Assembly (NCBI RefSeq): GCF_001029265.1
Contig: NZ_CP011856.1
Location: 372,001 to 436,000 of the forward strand
DNA length: 64,000 bases
Reading direction: 5' to 3'
Source: Spiroplasma eriocheiris
GTDB taxonomy: Bacteria; Bacillota_I; Bacilli_A; Mycoplasmatales; Mycoplasmataceae
A program made the position numbers and the translations under genes. The stretch's first letter is position 1. The number at the start of each line of letters is the position of its first letter. Positions 9,609 to 18,958 of this stretch are shown in pieces. The notes below the pieces were generated by a model. That model had not been told where the DNA came from and made no database searches. It was given only the letters and a program-made list of their open reading frames with translations.

Positions 9609-11339
9609 ATGGCAAAAGATGCAAAACAAACAGCCAAAGATCTGATTGATGTTATAAAAGCTGATAATGTTGTATCATATACTAATTGTTTAACACGATT
9701 ACGATTAAATATTAAAGCGAATGCCAATATTGATCTTGAAAAGTTAAAAGCAACCCCCAATGTTATGGGTGTTTTAACACCTTCACCAACGGAGTTGCAA
9801 ATTGTTTTAGGGCCTGGTTTTGTTAATAATGTAACCCAAGCATTTGGGAAACTAGTTAACATTGAACGCTCAGAGTATTCGGAGGGAGCTAATCCCAGTG
9901 GTGAGTTTATTAGTGCCGCTGATGCTGCCAAACAAGTAAAAGGTGAATTGAAACAAAAACAAAATTATATTCAAGTATTTTTTACAAAGTTTTCAAAAAT
10001 CTTTTCACCAATGATTATTGGATTTATCGGGGCTGGGATTTTATCGGGGATTGCCGGAATTATGCAATCTTCATACGGCGGAGTAATGGACGCCGCCCAC
10101 GCCCCGGCAGCTGCTCTCTCATGATTTAATGCCTTAGGGTTAATTCTAAATATTTGAAAGAATGCTTTTATTATTATTGTTGGATGACGTACTTGTGAAG
10201 TATTTGGAGGAAGTGGAGTTTTAGGGGCAATGACAGCCGCTATTTATTCACCATCATTCTCTTCACTAGTTGTGCCAATGTTTATTGTTAACAATGGTGA
10301 CCAAACAGTTAATTTCTTAGGGATTCATATTAATGATCCATTTAATAACTGATTAACTGTGGGATATCGTCCAGTTATTAATGCTAAAGGTTTATTAGAA
10401 TTTGGATACCCATCAGGAAATATCTTAGGGGCCTTATTAACCGCAACCGCTGCGTTATGAATTGAAAGAGGAGTCCGAAAATTCATGCCCGGAGCTTTAG
10501 ACACCGTGGGAACACCAACAATTACTTTATTTGTACTATTGTTATTAAATGTGTTCTTAATTGTTCCAGTTTCGGGATATCTCTATGAAGCAGTTGCTTG
10601 ATTCTTTGCTCACCTATATACCAATCCATTTGGAGCCTTTGTGCTTGCCGCCATCTTCCTGGTGGCGGTGGCCTTTGGAATCCATCAAGGGTTTGTTCCA
10701 ATCTATGCAATTTTGATTAAAGAAACCGGAGTTAATGGGCTATTTCCTATCTTGGGAATGGCTGGAATGGCTCAAATTGGAACGGGAATTGCATTGTGAT
10801 TTATGGCGGCGAAGGGTAGTCTCTTACGCCGCCAAATTCAAGGGGCGCTAATTCCGGCCGTCTTCGGAATTGGAGAGCCAATGATCTATGGGGTAACATT
10901 ACCAAGAATTCGTCCGTTCATCACCGCCTCAATCGGTGCTGGGTTTGGAGGATTCTTCATTGGAGCTGTTTATATGTGAGGACATATCACATTTGGTTTA
11001 AACTCAATGTTTGGGCCATCAGGTATTTTAGCGACATTTATGATGACAACTGATAAAGGAAATATTGGTTTAGCAGTTGTAATCTACTTAATTGGTTGTG
11101 CAATTTCAATTGGCGGGGGCTACTTAGTAACAATGTTCGGTTATTCGCGCATTGTCCAAGCTGGCGGTCGGGAAATGAAGCAACTTTATAAAAAAGACGG
11201 TAAATATCAACTTTGACAACAAATTTTATGAACTTGTGCTTTTATCACTGTAATTGGAATTTTTGTATACTGGACCGTAGAATATTACAAATTACCAAAA
11301 ACAGAGCGTTTAAAAATTAAAGAAGCAAAAGTGGAATAA
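9609..11339 (+). CDS. murP: PTS EIIBC permease, MurNAc-type
   Basis: Imports and phosphorylates a sugar. Residues 1-90 form an EIIB domain with the phosphorylated cysteine at Cys27 in the CLTRLRL motif. Residues ~115-555 form the multi-helix EIIC domain with a GIGEP motif (the GITEP signature loop). The total of 576 aa has no EIIA domain, so an EIIA encoded elsewhere must donate phosphate. Several TGA codons are read as Trp. The strong AGGAGGAG site supports ATG 9609. MurNAc specificity is inferred from the following murQ gene and the preceding regulator; a related amino sugar or the GlcNAc-MurNAc disaccharide is possible. Confidence 0.88.
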
Positions 11340-11410
11340 AAAAATCTATTAAAATTATCGAAGCTATTTAAAATAACACAATATAAATAATATGGGGAGA
11401 GAATAACAAC

Positions 11411-12316
11411 ATGAAAATTGATTTAACGAAAATTGATACTGAGCAACGAAATATTAACAGTATGAATATTGACAAAGAGACCACTGAAGGTATGCTGACA
11501 ATTATTAATAATGAAGATGCCAAAATTGCCCCAGCGATTAAAGACAAAATTTTAGTTATTGCAAAAGTTATTGATTTAATATTTCCAAAGTTTAATCAAG
11601 GGGGACGGGTAATCTACCTTGGAGCGGGAACATCAGGGCGAATTGGAATTCTTGATGCTTCCGAAATGCTTCCTACTTATGGAGTGGGTGAAGACCACAT
11701 TGTGGGGATTATTGCTGGGGGTGATAAAGCAATCCGCTTCCCAGCGGAAGGAGCCGAAGATGATCGTGCCCAAGCAGTTAAAGATCTGCAACAGTTAAAT
11801 GTTACGGCTTTAGATACTGTCATTGGGATCGGTGCTTCAGGAAGAACTCCCTATGTCTTAGCAGGTTTAGAATATATTAAATCAGTTGGTGGCTTAGCAG
11901 TCGGTTTATGTATGACAAAAAATTCAGAGATGAGTCAAATTGCTGATGAGACAATTGCAATTGAAACTGGGGCCGAAGTTATTACAGGCAGCACGAGAAT
12001 GAAAGCAGGAACTGCCACAAAATTAGTATGTAACATGATTTCAACAACATTAATGATTAAATGGGGAAAAGTATATCAAAACTTAATGGTTGATTTAATG
12101 GCTACTAATGAAAAATTAAAGGTAAGAACTGCAAAAATTGTTCGTGAAATAACTGGTGCCTCTGATGAAATAATTGAAAAAGCACTCGTTGAATCAAATT
12201 ATTCATGTAAACATGCTATTATCATGGTTTTAAAACAAGTAAGTTTTAAAGAAAGTGAAAGATTATTAGAAGAATATCATAATATGGTAACGAATGTTAT
12301 TAATGATATTAAATAA
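11411..12316 (+). CDS. murQ: N-acetylmuramic acid 6-phosphate etherase
   Basis: Cleaves the lactyl ether of MurNAc-6-phosphate to give GlcNAc-6-phosphate and D-lactate in the cytoplasm. The SIS-domain signature GAGTSGRIGILDASE lies near residues 72-86. The downstream ATGAEVITGSTRMKAGTATK region, with its GSTRMKAGT core, is also characteristic. The length of 301 aa is typical. It is 71 bases downstream of the permease with its own GGGGAGAG site. A terminator follows 23 bases after the stop. GlcNAc-6-phosphate would enter glycolysis through NagA and NagB, which are not in this window. Confidence 0.93.
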   Translation: MKIDLTKIDTEQRNINSMNIDKETTEGMLTIINNEDAKIAPAIKDKILVIAKVIDLIFPKFNQGGRVIYLGAGTSGRIGILDASEMLPTYGVGEDHIVGIIAGGDKAIRFPAEGAEDDRAQAVKDLQQLNVTALDTVIGIGASGRTPYVLAGLEYIKSVGGLAVGLCMTKNSEMSQIADETIAIETGAEVITGSTRMKAGTATKLVCNMISTTLMIKWGKVYQNLMVDLMATNEKLKVRTAKIVREITGASDEIIEKALVESNYSCKHAIIMVLKQVSFKESERLLEEYHNMVTNVINDIK

Positions 12317-12339
12317 TTAAGTAATTGTATTAAAAGGAG

Positions 12340-12372
12340 ACATCTTAAAATAAAACTTTAAGATGTTTTTTT
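12340..12372 (+). terminator. Terminator after murQ
   Basis: ACATCTTAAA at 12340-12349 pairs with 12357-12366, followed by seven T. Confidence 0.85.
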
Positions 12373-12401
12373 AATCAAGAAAATAAGGGGAGGCAAGTTT
12401 A

Positions 12402-13452
12402 ATGTTAGGAATTTCAATTTATGTAAATAAAACTAGTTTGCAAGAAAATATAGCAGCTATTAGGTTAGCAAAAAAGAACAGAATCCCTATGCTCTTTTTT
12501 CCTACCCGTGATCTCCCTAATTTTATTAATAATCCTGAGTTAATCCAGTTAGTTTCTTATGGACAAGAACAAAATTTTGAAGTTGGTTTCGAAATATCGA
12601 AGCATAATTTTGATTATCAACAACTACAAAAATTAAACCCCACATCCATCTGGTTAGATAACAGTTTTTCATTAAGCGAAATTATTAATATTATTGATAC
12701 CTTTCCGGGTAAAATTCAAATTTTAGCTAGTGATAATAATCTCAACGATGTACTAGAAATTTTTAAATTACGCGGTTCAAAACGAATCAGAGCATGATAT
12801 AATTGTTATCCAAAACCTTATACAGGGATGGAACAACCGGAATTTTTAGCACGGACATTAATTTTACAAAAATATGGGGTTAATTTAACAATTTTTCTAT
12901 CGGCTATTAGCGAAACCGACCAAGCGGAGACTGAATGTTTTCCCACAATTGAAGAGTTTCGCTACCTACCGCTTTATTTACAACTGCAATGGTTTAAATA
13001 TTTTGGGATAAATAATTTTATTGTTGCCAATAAGAAAATTAACCATAAAGAGATTGCACTCTTAATCAAGGTTGGTACTAGCACCAAGAGAATTTTTATT
13101 TAAAATTTCTTCATTGGGATTTTCTGACCAGACAAAAATACTCTTATTAAATAAAACGTTTTTTGTTGATTGAACCAGTAATCAATATTTAGTAAGATTG
13201 GTCGAAAGTAGCAATTTTAGTAAAAATAATGATAAAATAATGACATGAAATAATCGTAACTTAATATTTGGCCATAATACCCTATTAATTGACAATTATT
13301 TATACGGAAGATATCGTGGAGAGATTTATTTTACCAAAAAAAAGATTAATATTGATGAAAAAACTAACTATTTAGCGAACTGTACTAATTTTCAAGTTTT
13401 AATTGATTTGTTAAAACCACCAAGCAAAATAATGTTTATCGCTGAAAATTAA
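12402..13452 (+). pseudogene. mupG: MupG-family (DUF871) 6-phospho-N-acetylmuramidase, frameshifted
   Basis: The MupG family hydrolyses MurNAc-6-phosphate-GlcNAc inside the cell, and this gene sits next to murQ and the permease. GGGGAGG before ATG 12402 supports the start. The first frame encodes the N-terminal TIM-barrel part, beginning LGISIYVN and carrying NCYPKPYTG near residue 135, where the family usually has HNFYPRPYTG. It stops at TAA 13101-13103. The +1 frame, open from 13066, continues to TAA 13450-13452 with the family's C-terminal domain (IDNYLYGRYRGEI near its end). Total length fits a normal ~350-aa protein if the frames are joined between 13066 and 13100. The domain boundary region lacks a long homopolymer, so a genuine disruption is plausible. 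Confidence 0.75.
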
Positions 13453-13521
13453 ATAATTTCTGCCTCATAGAAATTAAATATTTTGGTTAATGTTGATTAA
13501 TTTTAAAAACTTCCGGAAAAA

Positions 13522-13554
13522 GTTTGATATACTTAATTATGTCAAACACTTTGA
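13522..13554 (+). promoter_or_regulatory. Inverted repeats upstream of the ribonucleotide reductase
   Basis: GTTTGA at 13522-13527 and TCAAAC at 13542-13547 form an inverted repeat. TCAAA-CAC-TTTGA at 13542-13554 forms a second, overlapping one. They lie 34-66 bases before the start codon at 13588, where a repressor could bind. No typical NrdR box was recognised and no convincing -35/-10 pair is visible. Confidence 0.3.
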
Positions 13555-13587
13555 CTTAGAATTTATATGTGAAGGAGTGAGAAAATA

Positions 13588-16122
13588 ATGTATTCAAAAG
13601 AACTTGTTGCTAGTTTAAATGCTGATATTCGTGCTTATTTTCCCCATATTAAGGAAATTGAACCTGATTATCATATGACTTTTGATGGTGTTTCAAGAAT
13701 GGTAGTCTTAGATCGTTATGCTCAAAAAGATAATGGTTTAAAAACATTAAAAAATAATGATCTTGTGATTACTGTTATTAAAGATGATGGTTGATTCCCA
13801 GCTCGGGGGTTTGGACATATTGTTAAAGTTGATCGTGAAGCAGGAACATGTGACATTAAAGTTGAGGAAGATTATGTTAATAGTATTGATCCTAATTTAT
13901 TAGTGGGTAGTGAAAAAGATATTATTCGTAAGAATCTTAATACTGTGGAAAAACCGTTAGAAATTTACTATGAACAAATTGCCTGACGAGTTGCTAAAGC
14001 GTTATCAAATAATGAAAAAGAACATGAAAAATATTTACAGATTTTCTTTGAAGAATTAAAAAACTTAAATATTGTTCCTGCCGGACGGGTACTATATGGG
14101 GCTGGCAGTGGTAGTGATGTTACTTTTTTTAACTGTTTTGTAATGCCCTTTATCAAAGATTCTCGGGAAGGAATTTCAGTTCATCGTAAAGAAGTAATGG
14201 AAATTATGTCCCATGGGGGTGGCGTTGGAACTAACGGAACTACTTTACGTCCTCGCGGCACAATTGCCAAATCAGTTGGGGGTCGCTCATCAGGAGCAGT
14301 TTCGTGGTTAAATGATTTAAGTACGTTAACCCATTTAGTAGAACAAGGTGGAAGTCGTCGGGGAGCACAAATGATTATGATGGCGGACTGACATCCAGAC
14401 ATTATTGAATTTATTATTTCTAAAATGCAAAATCCCAAGATTTTACGTTGGTTAAAGGATAATTCTCAAGATCGTTTAATTCGCGAGGAAGCTTCGCGAA
14501 AAATTAAATTTGTTCCCTTAACAAATTCAGAACGGAATTTATATGAATGAGCAATAAGTAAAGAAAATGAAGTTGATAGTAAAATTTTACAAGATGCCAA
14601 AATTAAATTAGAAGAGGGTGGAAATTGAGAAGTTGAAAACCCATCTTTCTTATCAGGCGCTAATATTTCGGTTACAATTTCTCATAAGTTTATGCAAGCA
14701 GTTGAAAATGATGATATTTGAGAATTAAAATTCCCAGACTTAGATAAATATACCCCAGAACAAAAACATTTTTATGATGAAAACTGACATAAAATTGGGG
14801 ATATTTATGAATGAGAGCAAATGGGTTATTCATTAAAAACATATTACACAATGCGTGCTCGTGACTTGTGAGATTTAATTAACTTTTGTGCTAATTATTC
14901 AGCTGAACCAGGTATTTTCTTTATTGATCAGGCTAATGATATGACAAATGCAAAGGCGTATGATATGAAAGTAGTTGCTACAAACCCTTGTGGTGAGCAA
15001 CCCCTTGCCCCATATTCAGTATGTAACTTAGCAGCTATTAACCTAGCTAATTTTGTTAATAAAGAAACAAAAGAAATTTTATATGATAAATTACAAGCAA
15101 CTGTTCGCAACTGTACTCGTTTGCAAGATAATGTTATTTATGCAACACCCTATTTTTTAGAAGCTAATAAAAAACAAGCTCTTGGTGAACGACGAGTTGG
15201 GTTAGGAGTAATGGGGTTACATGACCTATTAATTTACCATGGTGTTCGTTATGGAAGTCTAGCTGGTAATAAAATTGTTGATAAAATTTTTGAAGTAATT
15301 GCGACAACTGCTTATCGTACTTCAATTGAATTAGCGAAAGAAAAAGGCAGTTTTCCGTTCTTAAAAGATCGTGAGCGTTTTATTAATACAGGTTATATGA
15401 AAAAAATGCCAGAAGATATTCGTCAAGATATTTTAAAATATGGAATTCGTAATTCGCACTTATTAACAATTGCTCCAACTGGCTCAACTGGAACAATGGT
15501 GGGAGTATCAACCGGTCTAGAACCATATTTTGGTTTTAAATTCTATCGTTCAGGACGATTAGGGAAAAATATTGAGGTTAATGCTAAAATTGTTGATGAA
15601 TGATTAAAATATAACCCTGGTTATAGTGCTGATCATTTACCAGATATTTTTGTCTCAGCAATGCAATTAGCACCTGAGGAACATGCTGATGTGCAATGTA
15701 TTATTCAGCGTTGAGTTGACTCTTCAATTTCAAAAACTGTTAATGCTCCACGCGGATATTCTGTAAAAGATGTTGAAAAAATTTATACCCGTCTATACCA
15801 TGGGGGTGCTAAAGGGGGAACTGTTTATGTTGATGGTTCGCGCGATAGCCAGGTGTTGTCATTAACAACAGATAATGAACATCCTGCTTTAGAACAACTT
15901 AACTTAGAAAATTTAGGGGTAGAAGTTATTTCAAACATTGATAAAAATGAAATTGATAATAACTTAAAAGAAGCAGTTAAATTACGGGGAATTAACCAAG
16001 ACCGCAATGTGGGAACAGAAGTTGGTGATGTTTGTCCAATTTGTAAAGAAGGAACAATGATTGATGCTGGTGGTTGTGTGACATGTAATAACTGTAATGT
16101 TCAATTAAAATGTGGCCTATAA
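13588..16122 (+). CDS. nrdJ: Adenosylcobalamin-dependent (class II) ribonucleotide reductase
   Basis: Converts ribonucleotides to deoxyribonucleotides using a radical generated from adenosylcobalamin. The 844-residue single chain has the first active-site cysteine near Cys183 (FFNCFV), the substrate loop and the NPCGEQP active-site motif at Cys468 and Glu470. The C-terminal tail has CPIC, CVTCNNC and a final CGL, the cysteine-rich ending typical of NrdJ. There is no adjacent small subunit, as expected for class II. Many TGA codons are read as Trp. GAAGGAGTGAG precedes ATG 13588. The gene is monocistronic with a long terminator behind it. Its cofactor requirement connects it with the B12 uptake operon at 52.5-55.8 kb. 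Confidence 0.93.
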
Positions 16123-16127
16123 TAAAT

Positions 16128-16162
16128 AAAAAATCATAATTTACCAAAATTATGATTTTTTT
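16128..16162 (+). terminator. Terminator after nrdJ
   Basis: A perfect 15-bp stem (16128-16142 with 16147-16161) encloses loop ACCA and ends in a T run. Confidence 0.9.
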
Positions 16163-16495
16163 GTTTCGTGTTGATTATACTTGAAAAATTACAGAATAAA
16201 AATATTAATTTCAAACATTATTAATACCTAAAAAATAAAATTTTTGGATAGCGAATAATCCGAAATTTATTTTATAATTAAATTGAGCCTACAAGTATTA
16301 TATACATATGGGTTTATATTGTTAAAGAATTTAATTGTACTGACAATTAAATTAATGTTATATGAATAAAAGGTTGATAGTTTTATTAATTTTTTATTTA
16401 GTTAACTTTTAATGATATTGAATTAATGTGTTTTAGTTCAAATTAAAATTATGTACCTGCTTAAAATTATTAAAATTTAAGGAGGCAATTATTAT
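16163..16495. other. AT-rich intergenic region with an 11-bp hairpin
   Basis: No gene is seen in these 333 bases. AATTTAATTGT at 16328-16338 pairs perfectly with 16343-16353 around loop ACTG. It has no T run, so it is not a terminator. No convincing promoter pair was found. Confidence 0.5.
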
Positions 16496-16711
16496 ATGAA
16501 AATTATCGATCAAGTAGTAGAAATTCATTCAAATCAGTTAACATTCTTCGGTGACAACTTTGAAATTTTACCCTTTGGTGACACCGTTTTCCAGCAAGTG
16601 AGATGTGAATCAGATAACTTGCTACTCTTCAAATATTACAACAATATTATTTCAATTAAATGTAAATCATGTAAACAAATACATTATATTAATGTATTAG
16701 ATGATGAATAA
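16496..16711 (+). CDS. Small hypothetical protein, 71 aa
   Basis: The family is not recognised. A perfect AAGGAGG at 16479-16485 supports ATG 16496. The protein is soluble, with a CKSC pair near residues 56-59 and a further cysteine at about residue 37, which could bind a metal. There is no signal peptide or membrane segment. It lies 105 bases upstream of the conjugation-like module in the same direction. The hairpin at 16757-16807 follows it, so it may be either a separate unit or the first gene of the module. Confidence 0.65.
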   Translation: MKIIDQVVEIHSNQLTFFGDNFEILPFGDTVFQQVRCESDNLLLFKYYNNIISIKCKSCKQIHYINVLDDE

Positions 16712-16756
16712 CCAAATTTATAATTATATTTAATTACATAGCTATTGAGTGTATAT

Positions 16757-16816
16757 AACACCTGCAAATAAATAAGGATATGAAATCCGAATTAATTTGG
16801 AGGTGTTTTTCTTTTA
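16757..16816 (+). promoter_or_regulatory. Terminator-like hairpin that contains the next ribosome site
   Basis: AACACCT at 16757-16763 pairs with AGGTGTT at 16801-16807, with an inner GGAT/ATCC stem. A TTTTTCTTTT tail follows. The right arm includes the GGAGGTG ribosome site of the gene at 16817, so folding would both end transcription and hide the site. Confidence 0.5.
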
Positions 16817-17365
16817 ATGAAAAAAATTATTAACTGGTTGGTTTCTTTAACATTAATTGGAACTGTCACTAATTCGCTTGTTAGTTGTACGGGTGTTGAT
16901 CCGTTTGGGGGTGGGGGCAATCAACCAACACCCAGTCCGATCCCACATGATGTTAAATATTATCAAAATTTAATTACCAACACAATGCAACGAATTAATA
17001 GTATTGAAAAGAGCATTAAAGAATTTGAACAGCATAAAACCGATCCCGCTTGGTTTCCAACTCCCGCTGATTATCAACAAACCATTGATTTTATGGATAT
17101 TAGTCTTTATCAAAATGCTGTCACTTTCAATGATGCTGAATACCAAATCTTATTTATTACTAATAACGGAGTTTTTTCGGACCAAACCAAAGTTTTAGTT
17201 AAATGATATTTAGAGAATGAATTATTAGCTTTAAACCAACAATACAATTTAGAAAAAAAATATCCCCATGATTTTTCACAAGATGACCTAAAAACTTTAT
17301 TAACTAGCATTAATGAAGTGAAAAAACTTATTAATAACTTACAACTTACAAGATCAACTAATTAA
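16817..17365 (+). CDS. Lipoprotein, 182 aa, first gene of the conjugation-like module
   Basis: This is a membrane-anchored lipoprotein with a basic, hydrophobic signal peptide and a lipobox ending LVSC with the modified cysteine at residue 24. After the cysteine come a Gly/Pro-rich linker (residues 29-45) and then a mostly helical, charged domain to the C-terminus. The family is not recognised. The ribosome site GGAGGTG is part of the hairpin at 16757-16807. It precedes the pilin-like gene by 47 bases and is probably co-transcribed with it, suggesting a surface component of the transfer apparatus, though this is inferred only from position. Confidence 0.75.
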
Positions 17366-17412
17366 CAGGGCATGATTTTAACAAGAATTAAAAATAGAAA
17401 GAAGTGCTAAAG

Positions 17413-17730
17413 ATGAATTTACTGTTACATACCTTAAACCTACTAGGTGATAACCCGGCCCCGCCCAATGCGAGTGATATTTTAGCAACAGTAAAACCAT
17501 GAGTAAATATGGCGTTAGGGATTATTTTTGGGTTACTAGGACTATTTTGTGCGGTTAAATGTGCAATTATTGGATTTCACATTGCCAAAGCAGCTGATAA
17601 TCCGGAAATGCGTAGCGAATATGTACGCTCCCTAGTTTGACCAATTATTGGGTTGTTATCTGCTGTGTTAGTACCAACAATTGTTAGTGTAATCTTAAGT
17701 CAAATTTCGGGACCCTCAGTTGGTAGTTAA
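17413..17730 (+). CDS. Pilin-like conjugal transfer protein, 105 aa
   Basis: A small protein with two hydrophobic segments (about residues 32-58 and 76-98) joined by a short charged loop. An N-terminal Pro/Asn-rich stretch is probably outside the membrane. Size, layout and the following VirB6-like, VirD4 and VirB4 genes match the VirB2/TrbC-type pilin-like proteins of mycoplasma integrative conjugative elements (Mbov_0395 family). One-to-one orthology is not proven. The ribosome site before ATG 17413 is weak (AAAGAAGTG). It would form the pilus or channel lining. Confidence 0.7.
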
Positions 17731-17762
17731 CATTTAAAATAATAGAAAGCAGGTGATAAAGA

Positions 17763-18926
17763 ATGGGAAACATTTTTAAAGAAGCCCTCTACGAAGTACT
17801 CTGGGGAGTCTTCGTAATGGGACCATTACAATTAATTAATGTTTTTACCTATGTTCTAGATTATTTATCTGGAGGTTTTATCACTACAATTTTATTTGGT
17901 AATCAAAATAACTTTGATTTTAACAAATTACCCCAACAATTTTGAATTTTTTTAATTATTGCAATTGCAGTGTTTGCTGTTATTTTTTGTATTCAGATTA
18001 TGATTATTCAATTTAAAGAGCATGCCGAAAGTAAAAAGAAATTTTTGCAATGTCTCCTCAATTCAGGAAAAGCAATCATTTTTATGTTTTTAATTCCAAT
18101 TTTCTTTTTTGTCGCTAATTTCTGTATTGCTCAGTTTACCAAAACAATTGAGAATTCCTTTGGAAATAACGGTTCAATTGCGGATTATTTATGACATTTA
18201 GGTGATCCCAATTGGGATGGAACTACCAATTATACCCCTAGTGACTATGGTCCTCCAAATAATATTCTTGATTATAATATGACTGTGGAAATTTTTGGGT
18301 CATTATTTATGGTCGCGATTGTAATGTTAGTTGGTTTTATGGTTATTCAAAAAATTATTGAATTATTTTTCCTATTTATTATTTCCCCAATTGTGATGAT
18401 TACAATGGTTTTAGATGATGGTAAGAAAGTCTTTGTTTGAAAAGATATGGTTATTGCCAAATTTCTGGCCTCCTCCTCTGCAATTATTGGATTTGATTTG
18501 TTTATGACAATTACCCATTTAATTCTGAAAACAAATCTTTCTGGCTTAGATGCAAAACCGTTTGCTCGTCAATTATTATTAATTCTAATTATTTGTGGGG
18601 GTGGAGTGGCCACTTATGAATTCTCAAATATTATTAATTCATTAGTTGGTGAACATATGGGAGCTTCTTCTGGTTTGAATACTTTTCGGGCAATGGCTGG
18701 TGGGTTAACCTCAGCTTGAAACCCAGCAACCTTACCGCGCCATTTAGGAAAAATCCCGGGAATGTACCGGACTGCTAAAAAAGGGCATGATTTCTTAATG
18801 AACAGTGGTGATAGTAGACAAAGAGAAGAAAATGACCAAGCTCGTCGCACATGACAAAATGCTAATGTCGGAACGCGCCGCCGCAATACTATTCCTGGTC
18901 TTAATGGTAATCATCATAATAATTAA
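17763..18926 (+). CDS. VirB6/TrbL-like transmembrane protein, 387 aa
   Basis: A multi-pass membrane protein with about six hydrophobic segments between residues 10 and 300. A hydrophilic, Arg/Asn-rich C-terminal tail covers about the last 60 residues. This layout, between a pilin-like gene and the coupling ATPase, matches the inner-membrane channel protein of type IV secretion and the Mbov_0396-type protein of mycoplasma ICEs. AGGTGATAAAG precedes ATG 17763. It lies 32 bases from the pilin gene and 32 from the VirD4 gene, so it belongs to one operon. Family membership is inferred from topology and context. Confidence 0.7.
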
Positions 18927-18958
18927 TAAAATTGCCTCAGAAAGGAGAACAACAATTG

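Noticed and set aside
10522-10710. A minus-strand frame of 62 codons inside the PTS permease gene
   Set aside because: It is antisense to a strongly conserved gene, has no ribosome site and no recognisable product.
14181-14438. A minus-strand frame of 85 codons inside nrdJ
   Set aside because: It overlaps the conserved reductase on the opposite strand and has no start signals.
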